A stretch of DNA of 64,000 nt from Ga0077555 sp046154645. GTDB lineage: Bacteria; Pseudomonadota; Alphaproteobacteria; Rhizobiales; Hyphomicrobiaceae. Within the stretch, counting starts at the first letter, position 1, and each line of letters begins with the position of its first letter. A program made the translations under genes and the position numbers. The stretch is from NCBI GenBank assembly GCA_046154645.1, contig JBJXDZ010000109.1, forward strand, positions 9,862-73,861, in the 5' to 3' direction. The notes beneath the pieces were generated by a model, which was not told where the DNA came from, ran no database searches, and worked only from the letters and a program-made list of their open reading frames with translations. Below, piece after piece: positions 50,866 through 60,129 of the stretch.

Positions 50866-51837
50866 ATGATCCTCCTGCACGATCTTGACGGAACACGGCT
50901 GCAGCAGCGGCAAGGCTTCGAGCCTGTCAATGACCACACGATCTGGATCGATCTCGTCGATCCGACGGTCGAAGAGGATGCCTACCTGGAGAAGCAACTC
51001 GGCATCGCCATCCCGACCCGGGCCGAGACGCGCGAGATCGAGTCGTCGAGCCGCCTCTACCAGGAGAACGGCGCCCACTACATGACCGCCTTTGTCGTCT
51101 ACAACATCGAGGCGGCTTTGCCGGCTTCCTCGACCGTGACCTTCATCATGACGCGCAATCGCCTGATCACGGTGCGCTATCACGACCTCAAGGCTTTTCC
51201 GCTGTTCCTCTCGCGCGTCGAGAAACAGGATCTCGGTTGCGGCACGCCGCCCGCGATCATGCTCGGCCTGATCGAGGCTCTGATCAGCCGCGCCGCCGAC
51301 CTCGTCGAGCGCATCCAGGACGATGTCGAGCGCAACGCGCACCACATCTTCGACATCAAGGGCGGCCAGCAGACGCGCGATCGCCGCTTCGACGTCATCC
51401 TGAAAGCGGCCGGCCGGCAAGGCGACATCAACTCCCGTACGCAGGAGAGCGCTTTCTCGCTTGAGCGCCTGCTCACCTATCTCACCCATGTCCTGAAGGA
51501 GCGGCACGCGGAGCCGGCCCTGCTGGCCCGCGTCGACACCGCCCATCGCGACGTGCACTCGCTGATGGAGCACATGCGCTTCCTCGCCAGCCGCATTGAG
51601 TTCCTGCTTGATGCCACGCTCGGCACCATCAACATGCAGCAGAACGGCATTATCAAGATCTTCTCGGTGGCCTCCGTGGCGCTGATGCCGCCGACGCTGA
51701 TTGCCTCGATCTACGGCATGAACTTCAAGCACATGCCGGAGCTGGACGTGTGGTGGGCCTATCCGGCGGCGCTGGTCGGCATGCTGCTCTCCGCCATCCT
51801 GCCGTTCGTTTATTTCCGTCGTAAAGGTTGGTTCTGA
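50866..51837 (+). CDS. corA: CorA-family magnesium/divalent metal transporter
   Basis: A 323-residue protein. A soluble N-terminal funnel domain, a long stalk helix (residues ~190-265) and two C-terminal membrane spans are seen. The selectivity motif G284-M285-N286 (IYGMNFKHMPEL) closes the first span. The basic tail YFRRKGWF is standard. It carries Mg2+ (or Co2+/Ni2+) into the cell as a pentamer. ATG 50866 fits the usual start, ahead of the ILLHDLDGTRL strand. Confidence 0.93.
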   Translation: MILLHDLDGTRLQQRQGFEPVNDHTIWIDLVDPTVEEDAYLEKQLGIAIPTRAETREIESSSRLYQENGAHYMTAFVVYNIEAALPASSTVTFIMTRNRLITVRYHDLKAFPLFLSRVEKQDLGCGTPPAIMLGLIEALISRAADLVERIQDDVERNAHHIFDIKGGQQTRDRRFDVILKAAGRQGDINSRTQESAFSLERLLTYLTHVLKERHAEPALLARVDTAHRDVHSLMEHMRFLASRIEFLLDATLGTINMQQNGIIKIFSVASVALMPPTLIASIYGMNFKHMPELDVWWAYPAALVGMLLSAILPFVYFRRKGWF

Positions 51838-51905
51838 CTATCACCAATACGCGGGATGCTTGCCACGTTGGGTCGCGCTTGGCTTGACCCAACGCGGCAA
51901 GCGCC

Positions 51906-53270
51906 CTACACCGTCGTGCGCAGGCTGGATCGCACCACCAGGATGACGACGAGCCCGGTGAACAGCATCGCGTCGCGATGCTCGATCGGCAGCGCCGCCG
52001 ACCACAGCGCCTCGACAACCGCAATGGCCAGGCCGCACAACGCAGCCCGACCAATCGCCCCGCTGCCCGCCAGCAATGCCGCGATCAAGGCCTTGAGACC
52101 GACCATCAGACCACCGGCATAAGCAATGCTGCCGTAGGTCACGGCCGCGATGGCGCCGCCAAGCCCCGCCAGCAGCCCTGAGACCGCAAAGGTCACCGCA
52201 TGAATAGCCGTCGGGCTCACCCCCATCAGCGATGCCGCCAGCGGATCATCGGACGCGGCCCGCCACGCCCGGCCAAGCCCCGAGCGCGACAGCGCCACCA
52301 GCAGCGCTGCCATGGCAAGCGCCGACAGGGCCGCGACCACCACGGCCACAGGCGTCACCGTCACGATGAAATCGCCGGAACGCAGCAGCGCCACGGGATC
52401 GTTCAGAATAGGCGGCCCTGATTTCGGGCCCCCGGTCTTGGCGAGGCGCACCGTCTCGGCCAGGACAATGGCGAGCCCGGCACTGGCGATCAGCGGCGTC
52501 TGGCCGGCAATCGTGTGCAGCGGCTCGAACACGACGCGTCCCATCGCCGCCGAAATCATGCCGCCGGCCCATAGTGCCACGATCACGGCAGCCGCGATTA
52601 CCAAGGCCACGCGGGCATCGGAGCCACCGACGGCGGCAATGCCGATGAGCGCAGCATAGCCGCCGGCCGTGACCAGATCGCCGAACGCCAGGTTGATGCG
52701 GCCGACCAGCCCGTAGACCAGCGCATAGGCGGCGGCCAGCAGAGGCAGCAAGGCCATCTGCGGCAACCCCGAAATCAGCGCCTGCACGCTGACAGCGACG
52801 CCGCGCGCCACCTCGGGCACCCGATCGGCGCCTGGCACCGGCTCCGGATCGATGGTTCCCGGGATGGTGTCGAGCCAGAATCGCTTCAGCATGTAGATGC
52901 GTGAGGCGGCCAGCGGCCCGTCCGGCGTTTCAATGGACAGGATGCGCTCGGCTGGCTTCTGGCTTGGCCGGCTCGGATCAAACAGGCAGGTGACAGTGCG
53001 CGGGCTTGGGCGCGCCATTCCCGGCACCACGCCTACAAGCCGATACGAGATGGCGACGCCGGCTCCCGGTCCGCTGGCGTTCACCACCGCGCGCGAGACC
53101 GGGCGCACGGACTGAACCTCGATGCGCGCCGTCCCGCCTTCGAGCCCGGCAATCACGTGCCGGCAGACGCGCGCTTCCTCGGCATCAACAACCCGCGCGC
53201 AGGCACCCAGCAGCAGCGCCAACACGACGATCGCCGCAACCGAGGCGAGGGCGCGCGTGCAGCCTCTCAA
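51906..53270 (-). CDS. Branched-chain amino-acid ABC permease (LivH-type) with extra exported N-terminal domain
   Basis: A 454-residue protein starting at TTG 53270, which overlaps the hemB stop (TTGA). Residues 1-24 look like a lipoprotein-type or Sec signal (VVLALLLGAC, C24). A domain of ~125 residues of unknown fold follows. From ~residue 165 comes a LivH permease: LPLLAAAYALVYGLVGRINLAFGDLVTAGGYAAL, AIVLAETVRLA, GLGRAWRAASDDPLAASLMGVSPTAIHAVTFAVSGLLAGLGGAIAA. The longer upstream reading frame runs antisense to nothing but overlaps hemB in another frame and was not used. No LivM, LivG, LivF or binding-protein gene is adjacent. Confidence 0.75.
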   Translation of the reverse strand: MRGCTRALASVAAIVVLALLLGACARVVDAEEARVCRHVIAGLEGGTARIEVQSVRPVSRAVVNASGPGAGVAISYRLVGVVPGMARPSPRTVTCLFDPSRPSQKPAERILSIETPDGPLAASRIYMLKRFWLDTIPGTIDPEPVPGADRVPEVARGVAVSVQALISGLPQMALLPLLAAAYALVYGLVGRINLAFGDLVTAGGYAALIGIAAVGGSDARVALVIAAAVIVALWAGGMISAAMGRVVFEPLHTIAGQTPLIASAGLAIVLAETVRLAKTGGPKSGPPILNDPVALLRSGDFIVTVTPVAVVVAALSALAMAALLVALSRSGLGRAWRAASDDPLAASLMGVSPTAIHAVTFAVSGLLAGLGGAIAAVTYGSIAYAGGLMVGLKALIAALLAGSGAIGRAALCGLAIAVVEALWSAALPIEHRDAMLFTGLVVILVVRSSLRTTV

Positions 53271-54358
53271 GTGCGCGACTTCAGGATCTCGGCGGCGCGC
53301 GGGGCAAAGTATGTCAGCACGCCATCGGCACCGGCGCGCTTGAAGGCCAACAGCGACTCCATCATCACCCGGTCGCCGTCCAGCCAGCCGTTCTGCGCTG
53401 CCGCCGTCAGCATCGCGTACTCGCCTGACACCTGATACGCAAAGGTCGGCACCTGGAACGTGTCCTTCACCCGCCGCACGATATCGAGATAGGGCATGCC
53501 GGGCTTCACCATCACCATGTCGGCGCCCTCCGCGATGTCGAGACCCACTTCGCGCATGGCCTCGTCGGAGTTGGCAGGGTCCATCTGGTAGGTGCGCTTG
53601 TCGCCGATCAGCGTCGCATTGGTGCCGATGGCATCGCGGAACGGGCCATAGAAGCCCGACGCATACTTGGCGGCATAGGAGAGGATCTGCACGTCCTGAT
53701 AGCCCGCCCCATCCAGCGCGCGGCGAATGGCGCCGATTCGCCCGTCCATCATGTCGGAGGGCGAAATGCAGTCGCTGCCGGCCTCCGCCAAGGCCAGCGC
53801 CTGCCGGCACAGAATCTCGATCGAGGGATCGTTCTCGATACGCCCGTCGGCGTCGAGCACGCCGTCGTGACCATGGCTAGTATAGGGATCGAGCGCCGCG
53901 TCGGTGATCAGCCCGAGCTCAGGGAATTCCTTCTTGATGGCCCGCACCGCACGCCCCATCAGGTTGCGGGTCTTGATCGCCTCGCTGCCGGTCGGGTCGC
54001 GCAGCTTCTTGTCGACGTAGGGAAACGGCGCCAGCGCGGGAATGCCGAGTTTCACCGCCCGTTCCGCCTCGCGCACGCAGGCCTCGACGTTGAGACGATC
54101 GACGCCCGGCATGTGCTCCACCGGCACCCGCTGCGTGGCGCCATCGATGAGGAAAATCGGCCAGATCAGATCGCTGGTCGTCAGCGCATTCTCGGCCACC
54201 AGACGTCGCGTCCAATCGGCCTTGCGGTTGCGTCGCATCCGGACGGCCGGATACATGCCCGGCGCCGAGGTGGCGGCCTGCGACGGCTGGGAGTGCTCGA
54301 GCGTCGGCTCGGTGCTCTCGCTGCGGCGGGCAATGGCAGGCTTCATCGGCAGCTTCAT
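53267..54358 (-). CDS. hemB: Delta-aminolevulinic acid dehydratase (porphobilinogen synthase)
   Basis: A 363-residue HemB, which condenses two 5-aminolevulinates to porphobilinogen in heme synthesis. Active-site lysines are K231 (ILSYAAKYAS) and K285 (MVKPGMPYLD). The metal site reads TDAALDPYTSHGHDG: aspartates stand where zinc-type enzymes have cysteines. This marks the Mg-dependent class known from Bradyrhizobium. The first ~45 residues are variable, so the start (ATG 54358) is less certain. It lies upstream of the LivH-like gene with a 4-bp overlap. Confidence 0.95.
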   Translation of the reverse strand: MKLPMKPAIARRSESTEPTLEHSQPSQAATSAPGMYPAVRMRRNRKADWTRRLVAENALTTSDLIWPIFLIDGATQRVPVEHMPGVDRLNVEACVREAERAVKLGIPALAPFPYVDKKLRDPTGSEAIKTRNLMGRAVRAIKKEFPELGLITDAALDPYTSHGHDGVLDADGRIENDPSIEILCRQALALAEAGSDCISPSDMMDGRIGAIRRALDGAGYQDVQILSYAAKYASGFYGPFRDAIGTNATLIGDKRTYQMDPANSDEAMREVGLDIAEGADMVMVKPGMPYLDIVRRVKDTFQVPTFAYQVSGEYAMLTAAAQNGWLDGDRVMMESLLAFKRAGADGVLTYFAPRAAEILKSRT

Positions 54359-54582
54359 GGCATCACTCTGGGTCGGCGTCCCGAAGTCGGGACGGACGTT
54401 GCTGTTTGCGCCGCAGCATTGTCCCGGCACCCGCCTCTGGCAAGCGGATTCGGCATGCGTGCCATGCCGGCCAGGGTTCATCGCGCCGCGACCTGCCCCT
54501 GCCCCATCCCGATTGCGCCGGCTGGCGTCCGGGGGCATGCTGGCCACAGCTGCAAATCCAACGCGTATCTGGCGGGGATGCC

Positions 54583-56295
54583 ATGACTTACGACTACATC
54601 ATTGTCGGTGGCGGCTCGGCCGGCTCGGTACTGGCCAACCGCTTGTCGGCACGCAGTGGCAACAAGGTGCTGGTCTGCGAGGCGGGCCAGGATACGCCCC
54701 CGGGGCAGGTCCCCAAGGAGGTGCTCGATTCCTACTCAGGCACCGCCTACCTCGACAATCGCTTCCTCTGGAAGGACCTCAAGGTCACCACGGAGGTAGT
54801 CTCACACAACAACGACCCCACCACGCCGCGACCGCGCCTGCGCAAGTACGAGCAGGCCCGCATCCTCGGCGGCGGCTCCTCCATCAATGGCCAGATGGCC
54901 AACCGCGGCGCCCCCACCGACTACGACGAGTGGCACGCCCGCGGCGCCACCGGCTGGACGTGGGACAAGGTGCTGCCCTACTTCAAGAAGCTCGAGCGCG
55001 ATCTCGATTTCCAGGACCAATGGCATGGCACGGACGGGCCGATCCCCGTGCGCCGCGTGCCGGAAGCGCAATGGCCCGGCCATGCCAAGGCGCTGGCCAA
55101 GGCATTCAAGAGCGCCGGCTACAAGTACCTGCCCGACCAGAACGGCTTCTTCGAGGACGGCTACTTTCCCATCACCATCTCCAACGCCAACGAGGAGCGC
55201 GTCTCGGCCGCTATCGGCTATCTCAATGCCGACGTGCGCAAACGGGCCAACCTGACCATCTCGACTGAGACCCAGGTCACCGAGCTGCTGTTCGAGGATC
55301 TGGCCTGCGTCGGCGTCAAGGCGCTGGTCGCCGGCAAGCCGACGGAGTTCCGCGCCCGCGAGGTGATCCTGTCGTCCGGCGCCATTCATTCCCCGGCGCA
55401 TCTCATGCGAGCGGGCATCGGGCCGGCCGGCCATCTGCACGACATCGGCATTCCCGTGCGCCACGCCTTGTTCGGCGTCGGCCAGCGCCTGATGGACCAC
55501 CCCTCGATTGCGCTCGCAGCCTTCCTCAAGCCCGCCGCCCGCGTCACCAACAAGGAGACGCGCCGCCATCTCTTCCTTGGCCTGCGTTATTCCTCCAACA
55601 TCGGCGGCGCGCCGCCCGGCGACATGTTCGTTGTCGGCGCCACCAAGACATCCTGGCACGCCGTCGGCGAGCAGATCGGCACCTTCATTTTGTTCGTCAA
55701 CAAGACCTTCTCCGAGTCGGGCCAAGTCCGCCTCAAGTCGCGCAGCCCGGCCGACGAACCGGAAGTGGATTTCAACCTGCTGTCGGACCGGCGCGATCTC
55801 GAGCGCATCGCCGACGGCATCAAGCGCCTCGCGCCCATCTATGCTGATCCAGACATGCAGCAGGCGATCAGCGATCCCTTCCCCGCCAGCTACTCCGACA
55901 AGGTGCGCCAGGTCGGCGAGATCAATACCAAGAACAAGATCCTCACCACCATCATGGCCAAGCTACTCGACGGCCCCGATGTCCTGCGCCGACTGTTGAT
56001 CCAGAAGGTGATCATGGAGGGCTATACGCTCGACGGTGTGCGCAACGACGAGACGGAGGCCGAGGCCTTCATTCGCAAGGCCGCCGTCGGCGTCTGGCAT
56101 GCGTCCTGTACCTGCCGCATGGGCGCCCGCGACGACGCCATGGCCGTCACCAATCCAGCCGGCCGCGTGCATGGTGTTGGCGGCCTGCGCGTCGTCGACG
56201 CCTCGATTTTTCCCGTCGTGCCCTGCGCCAACACCAATTTCCCGACCATCATGACAGCGGAAAAGATTGCCGACGCCATCCTGGCCGGGCACTGA
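54583..56295 (+). CDS. GMC family FAD-dependent oxidoreductase
   Basis: A 570-residue flavoprotein of the glucose-methanol-choline oxidoreductase family. The FAD motif YDYIIVGGGSAGSVLANRLS is at residues 3-22, followed by RILGGGSSINGQMANRG (GMC signature 1) and LSSGAIHSPAHLMRAGIGP (signature 2). The catalytic His is in GVWHASCTCRMG and the second catalytic position is an Asn in PVVPCANTNFPTIM. It oxidises an alcohol; the substrate is unknown. It diverges from hemB and is followed 13 bp later by an LLM monooxygenase gene, so the two probably act on one compound. Confidence 0.9.
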   Translation: MTYDYIIVGGGSAGSVLANRLSARSGNKVLVCEAGQDTPPGQVPKEVLDSYSGTAYLDNRFLWKDLKVTTEVVSHNNDPTTPRPRLRKYEQARILGGGSSINGQMANRGAPTDYDEWHARGATGWTWDKVLPYFKKLERDLDFQDQWHGTDGPIPVRRVPEAQWPGHAKALAKAFKSAGYKYLPDQNGFFEDGYFPITISNANEERVSAAIGYLNADVRKRANLTISTETQVTELLFEDLACVGVKALVAGKPTEFRAREVILSSGAIHSPAHLMRAGIGPAGHLHDIGIPVRHALFGVGQRLMDHPSIALAAFLKPAARVTNKETRRHLFLGLRYSSNIGGAPPGDMFVVGATKTSWHAVGEQIGTFILFVNKTFSESGQVRLKSRSPADEPEVDFNLLSDRRDLERIADGIKRLAPIYADPDMQQAISDPFPASYSDKVRQVGEINTKNKILTTIMAKLLDGPDVLRRLLIQKVIMEGYTLDGVRNDETEAEAFIRKAAVGVWHASCTCRMGARDDAMAVTNPAGRVHGVGGLRVVDASIFPVVPCANTNFPTIMTAEKIADAILAGH

Positions 56296-56308
56296 CGCGA
56301 GGGAGCCC

Positions 56309-57646
56309 ATGCGCGCCAAGAAGATGCACATCGGCATGTCGATCCGCGGCGTCGGCTACCATCCGGCGGCCTGGCGCCATCCGGATGTGCCGGCCGACGG
56401 CACGCTGCGCTTTGAGCACTACGCGCGCAGCGCCAAGGCTGCCGAGCGGGGCAAGTGCGATCTCATCTTCTTTGCCGACGGCATCGGCATTCGCGAGCGC
56501 GACATTCCGCCGGGCTCGCTGGTTCGCTCGGGCTACGAGATCGTCGAACTGGAGCCGATGACGCTGCTGCCGGCACTCGCCGTCGTTACCAAGCACATCG
56601 GCCTCGTCACCACCGCCTCCACCACCTACAACGAGCCCTACAACATCGCGCGCAAATTCGCGACGCTGGACCTGATCAGCAACGGCCGCGCTGGCTGGAA
56701 CGTGGTCACGTCATGGTCGGACGCCGAGGCGCGCAACTTCGGCCGCGAGCAGCAGCTCGACTACGACACACGCTATGCCCGCGCCGGCGAGTTCGTCGAT
56801 GTCGTCAAGGGCCTCTGGGACAGCTGGGAGGAGGGCGCCTTTCTGTTCGACAAGGAAAGAGCCCTCTTCTACGACCCGGCCAAGCTGCACACCCTGGACC
56901 ATAAGGGCCGCTTCTTCACGGTTCGCGGACCGCTGAACGTCGCGCGCCCACCGCAAGGGCACCCGATCGTCGTGCAGGCCGGCGCCTCCGAGCCCGGTCG
57001 CGAGCTTGCCGCTGCGACCGCCGACATCGTCTACGCCATCTACGGCAGCAAAGATGCCGGCCAGGCCTTCTTCACCGATATCAAGCGCCGCCTGCCCAAG
57101 TATGGCCGCAGCCCCGACGACGTGAAGATCCTGCCGGCCCTGCGCCCCGTCGTCGCCCGCACGGCCACGGAAGCCCAGGCGAAGTTCGACCAGCTGCAGG
57201 CCCTGCTCGATCCCCTGGTCGGCCTCGGGCGCCTCAACAACGCGTTCGGGGATCTGTCCGCCTACCCGCTCGACGAGCCGGTACCGCTGGACAAGCTCGG
57301 GCCGACGGAACTGCGCAGCCTCAGCAAGCAGCTGATCGAGCGCGTGCGGCGGGAGCGCCCAACCATCCGGCAGCTCTACGAGCAGGTGGCCGGCAAGGGC
57401 GGCTTCTGTCTGATCGGCACACCGGCTCAGATCGTCGATGTGATGCAGGACTGGTTCGAGGGCGAAGCCTGCGATGGCTTCAACATCACGCCGACGCATC
57501 TGCCCGGCGGCTGCGATGACTTCGTCGAGCTGATCACGCCCGAGTTGCAACGGCGCGGCCTGATGCGCCTCGAGTACGAGGGCACCACGCTGCGTGAAAA
57601 CCTTGGCCTCAAACCCGCGGTCAATCGCTTCGCCCGCCCGGCCTGA
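56309..57646 (+). CDS. LLM class flavin-dependent monooxygenase (NtaA/SnaA/DszA-like)
   Basis: A 445-residue FMNH2-dependent monooxygenase of the NtaA/SnaA/DszA/SoxA group. Segments include HPAAWRHPDVP, KCDLIFFADG, TTASTTYNEPYNIARKFATLDLISNGRAGWNVVTSWSDAEARNFG, HPIVVQAGASEPGRELAA and GFNITPTHLPGGCDDF. Members break C-N or C-S bonds or hydroxylate, using FMNH2 from a separate reductase. No flavin reductase is next to it. GGGAG lies just upstream of ATG 56309. It forms an operon with the GMC gene. Confidence 0.9.
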   Translation: MRAKKMHIGMSIRGVGYHPAAWRHPDVPADGTLRFEHYARSAKAAERGKCDLIFFADGIGIRERDIPPGSLVRSGYEIVELEPMTLLPALAVVTKHIGLVTTASTTYNEPYNIARKFATLDLISNGRAGWNVVTSWSDAEARNFGREQQLDYDTRYARAGEFVDVVKGLWDSWEEGAFLFDKERALFYDPAKLHTLDHKGRFFTVRGPLNVARPPQGHPIVVQAGASEPGRELAAATADIVYAIYGSKDAGQAFFTDIKRRLPKYGRSPDDVKILPALRPVVARTATEAQAKFDQLQALLDPLVGLGRLNNAFGDLSAYPLDEPVPLDKLGPTELRSLSKQLIERVRRERPTIRQLYEQVAGKGGFCLIGTPAQIVDVMQDWFEGEACDGFNITPTHLPGGCDDFVELITPELQRRGLMRLEYEGTTLRENLGLKPAVNRFARPA

Positions 57647-57680
57647 CGACCGGGTGAGTGCGGTCCGGCCGCCACCACGC

Positions 57681-58628
57681 CTATGCCGACGCCGCGTTCA
57701 GCGCCGCCAGCGCCTCCTTGTCCAGCGTCACGTCGACCGATTTCAGGATATCCGCGAGCTGCGCCGTCGTCGTGGCGCTGGCGATAGGCGCGGCGATGGC
57801 CGGTTGCGCCAGGATCCAGGCCAGCGCCACCTGCGCCGGCGTCGCGCCGGTACGGGCCGCCACGTCGTCGAGCGCTTTCAGAATACCGAAGCCCTTGGGG
57901 TTCAGGTACTTCTTGACGCCACCCGCCCGGGCCTTGTGCGCGAGATCGGCCTCGGAACGGTACTTGCCGGTGAGGAAGCCGCTGGCCAGCGAATAATACG
58001 GAATGACGGTCACGCCTTCGGCCACGCACAGGTTCTGCACGGCGCCCTCGAACTCGGTGCGCTCGCACAGGCTGAAGTTGGGCTGCAGCGTCTCGTAGCG
58101 CGGGATGCCGGCCTTGGCGCTGGCGGCCAGCGACGCCTTGAGCCGTTCGGCGCTGTAATTCGAGGCGCCGACCACACGCACCTTGCCGGCTTTCACCAAG
58201 GCCGCATGCGCCTCCATCGTTTCCTCGACCGGCGTCGCGGGATCGTCCCGGTGCGACTGATATAGATCGATGTAGTCGGTCTGCAGCCGCTTCAGCGAGT
58301 CTTCGACGGCGCGCAGGATGTAGGCCTTCTTCAGGCCTTTCTTGTCCGGCCCCATCTCGTTGCCGCACTTGGTCGCGAGTATGACCTTGGCGCGGTTGCC
58401 GCGCGCCTTGAACCAGTTGCCGATGATCGTTTCGCTCTCGCCGCCCGTGTTACCGGTCTTCCAGCGCGAGTACACGTCGGCGGTATCGACGCAATCGAAG
58501 CCGGCACCGACGAACGCATCGAGCAGCGCGAACGAGCCCTTCTCGTCCACTGTCCAGCCGAACACGTTGCCGCCGAACACCAGCGGGGCGATCCCGAGAC
58601 CACTTTTGCCGAGCTTGCGCTTTTGCAC
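57681..58628 (-). CDS. Aldo/keto reductase
   Basis: A 315-residue aldo/keto reductase of the AKR11/Tas-like type. The catalytic tetrad is D48, Y53 (CVDTADVYSRW), K87 (LATKCGN) and H126 (LYQSHRDDP). GTG 58628 is preferred: AGGAG lies at the right distance, and translation then begins MQKRKLGKSGLGIAPLVFGG, the standard family start. An ATG at 58661 would add 11 residues. It converges with the LLM gene, ending 35 bp from it. Confidence 0.9.
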   Translation of the reverse strand: MQKRKLGKSGLGIAPLVFGGNVFGWTVDEKGSFALLDAFVGAGFDCVDTADVYSRWKTGNTGGESETIIGNWFKARGNRAKVILATKCGNEMGPDKKGLKKAYILRAVEDSLKRLQTDYIDLYQSHRDDPATPVEETMEAHAALVKAGKVRVVGASNYSAERLKASLAASAKAGIPRYETLQPNFSLCERTEFEGAVQNLCVAEGVTVIPYYSLASGFLTGKYRSEADLAHKARAGGVKKYLNPKGFGILKALDDVAARTGATPAQVALAWILAQPAIAAPIASATTTAQLADILKSVDVTLDKEALAALNAASA

Positions 58629-59227
58629 CTGGAACTCCTGCTTCGAACCCTCAATGACCATCGAAGCTACGGTCCACACCGGCGCCTGGCAAGCGAGCAT
58701 CGCGATGCGAACCGTGAGGCATTGGTGCGTTGAGAATTGCCGAAGCGCGTTGCCGAGGCGTTGAAGTCTTGGCGACGGCAACAACCGGAACGCCCGACCC
58801 CTTCGCTTGTCTTCCCGGAAGCCGCGCGCTGTCCCTGCGCCTTCGGTTGCCCAGTGCCAACCGGCGCGCGCGGCTATCCGGGATCTCGCCGGTTCGGGCG
58901 ACGCGCAGCGGTCAGCCTTGCCTTCCATTTCGACCCTGGAGTTCGTGCCGCACCAGACTGCCCGACCTCACCGGCAAGATCCCGGCTCTGCGCTGCGCCA
59001 CGCACGCGCGACGCAGCTGCGGCCGAGACGACAAAAGAGGGGTGAAGGGGCTGACAAGCGGAGTTGGGGGCCGAGCATCGCGACATCGGCTGTCACGCCG
59101 TAGACAGCCAGGGCACGATCATCCTGCTTCGCACATCTTCGTCGCGAAGCCGCGACGCGTGCCTTCATCACTGCTGCCGACGTGTGATAAATTGTGAGCC
59201 ATGCCGGAAAAGCCGAGAGGACAAGCC
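58629..59227. other. Divergent intergenic region
   Basis: About 600 bp between the divergent aldo/keto reductase and VOC genes. Open frames exist here but none shows a recognisable protein, a ribosome-binding site or conserved character. I see no strong repeats. It must contain promoters for both sides. Confidence 0.4.
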
Positions 59228-59701
59228 ATGGCTAAGAACACGATTTGCCTTTGGTATGACAAGGACGCCGAAGCCGCCGCGCACTTCTATGCCCGGACCT
59301 TTCCCGACAGCGCCGTCTCGGCTGTCCACCGCGCGCCCAGCGATTATCCGAGCGGCAAGTCCGGCGATGTGCTGACCGTGGAGTTCACCGTTGCCGGCGT
59401 CGCCTGCCTCGGCCTCAATGGCGGTCCGGCGTTCACGCACAACGAGGCCTTCTCGTTCCAGATCGCGACCGAGGACCAGGAAGAGACCGACCGCTACTGG
59501 AACGCGATCATCGGCAATGGCGGCCAAGCGAGTGCGTGCGGCTGGTGCAAAGACAAGTGGGGCATCTCCTGGCAGATCACGCCACGCGACCTGACCGAGG
59601 CGATTGCCGCCGGCGGCGATGAAGCCAAGCGCGCGTTCGATGCCATGATGGGCATGACCAAAATCGACGTCGCCGCGATCCGGGCAGCGCGCCGCGGCTG
59701 A
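59228..59701 (+). CDS. VOC family protein (PhnB/3-demethylubiquinone-like)
   Basis: A 157-residue glyoxalase/VOC-fold protein of the PhnB-like branch. Characteristic parts are TICLWYDKDAEAAAHFYARTFPDS, LTVEFTVAGVACLGLNGGPAFTHNEAFSFQIATEDQEETDRYWNAI, and CGWCKDKWGISWQITPRDL. No function is established for most members. GAGAGG lies 7 bp before ATG 59228; ATG 59201 would add nine residues. Confidence 0.88.
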   Translation: MAKNTICLWYDKDAEAAAHFYARTFPDSAVSAVHRAPSDYPSGKSGDVLTVEFTVAGVACLGLNGGPAFTHNEAFSFQIATEDQEETDRYWNAIIGNGGQASACGWCKDKWGISWQITPRDLTEAIAAGGDEAKRAFDAMMGMTKIDVAAIRAARRG

Positions 59702-60129
59702 CAGTCGCTCGCGATCGCAGCTGTGGCCCTTGCCATCAGCGTGGTGCACCCGCGTGGAAGCAGGGAACTGTAGGGCGCAATAGCCGACGTCGGGCGTCTT
59801 GCGCCACGCAACACGCTCAGACACTCTGTCGGATGTGCCCGCGCTCGTCGCGTGTTCGTCTCGGAGGCTGCTATCTTTCTCCCACGGCCAGCCGGCTTCC
59901 TCGCAAGCGCCGCCGGTTCGTTGGTTGCGACAGCACGGTGTCGGGCAGCGGTTCCTGTCGACGATGGGCACCCCGGCAAGCAGCCACCCCTCCCCCGGAT
60001 CACGTGTCCGCCTCCTGCGGTCCCTTGCCCCCACCCATGGCGCAACCCCAAAAATCGGGCTACGAAGCCATTGACTCGCACACTGGGACTGAACCTTCCG
60101 GCATCCGCACATTCTGGGGCATATCGCAC
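59702..60129. other. Intergenic region before the aminotransferase gene
   Basis: About 428 bp with no gene, repeat or hairpin that I can support. The aminotransferase reading frame is open upstream, but that part does not look like protein-coding sequence of the family. Confidence 0.4.

Noticed and set aside
53271..53810. Upstream extension of the LivH-like reading frame
   Set aside because: This part overlaps hemB in another frame, while the signal-like sequence begins at TTG 53270. The extension looks like a shadow of hemB.
58730..59197. Plus-strand open frames in the 58.6-59.2 kb gap
   Set aside because: They are Arg/Ser-rich with no start signal or domain and overlap in several frames, as expected for random high-GC sequence.
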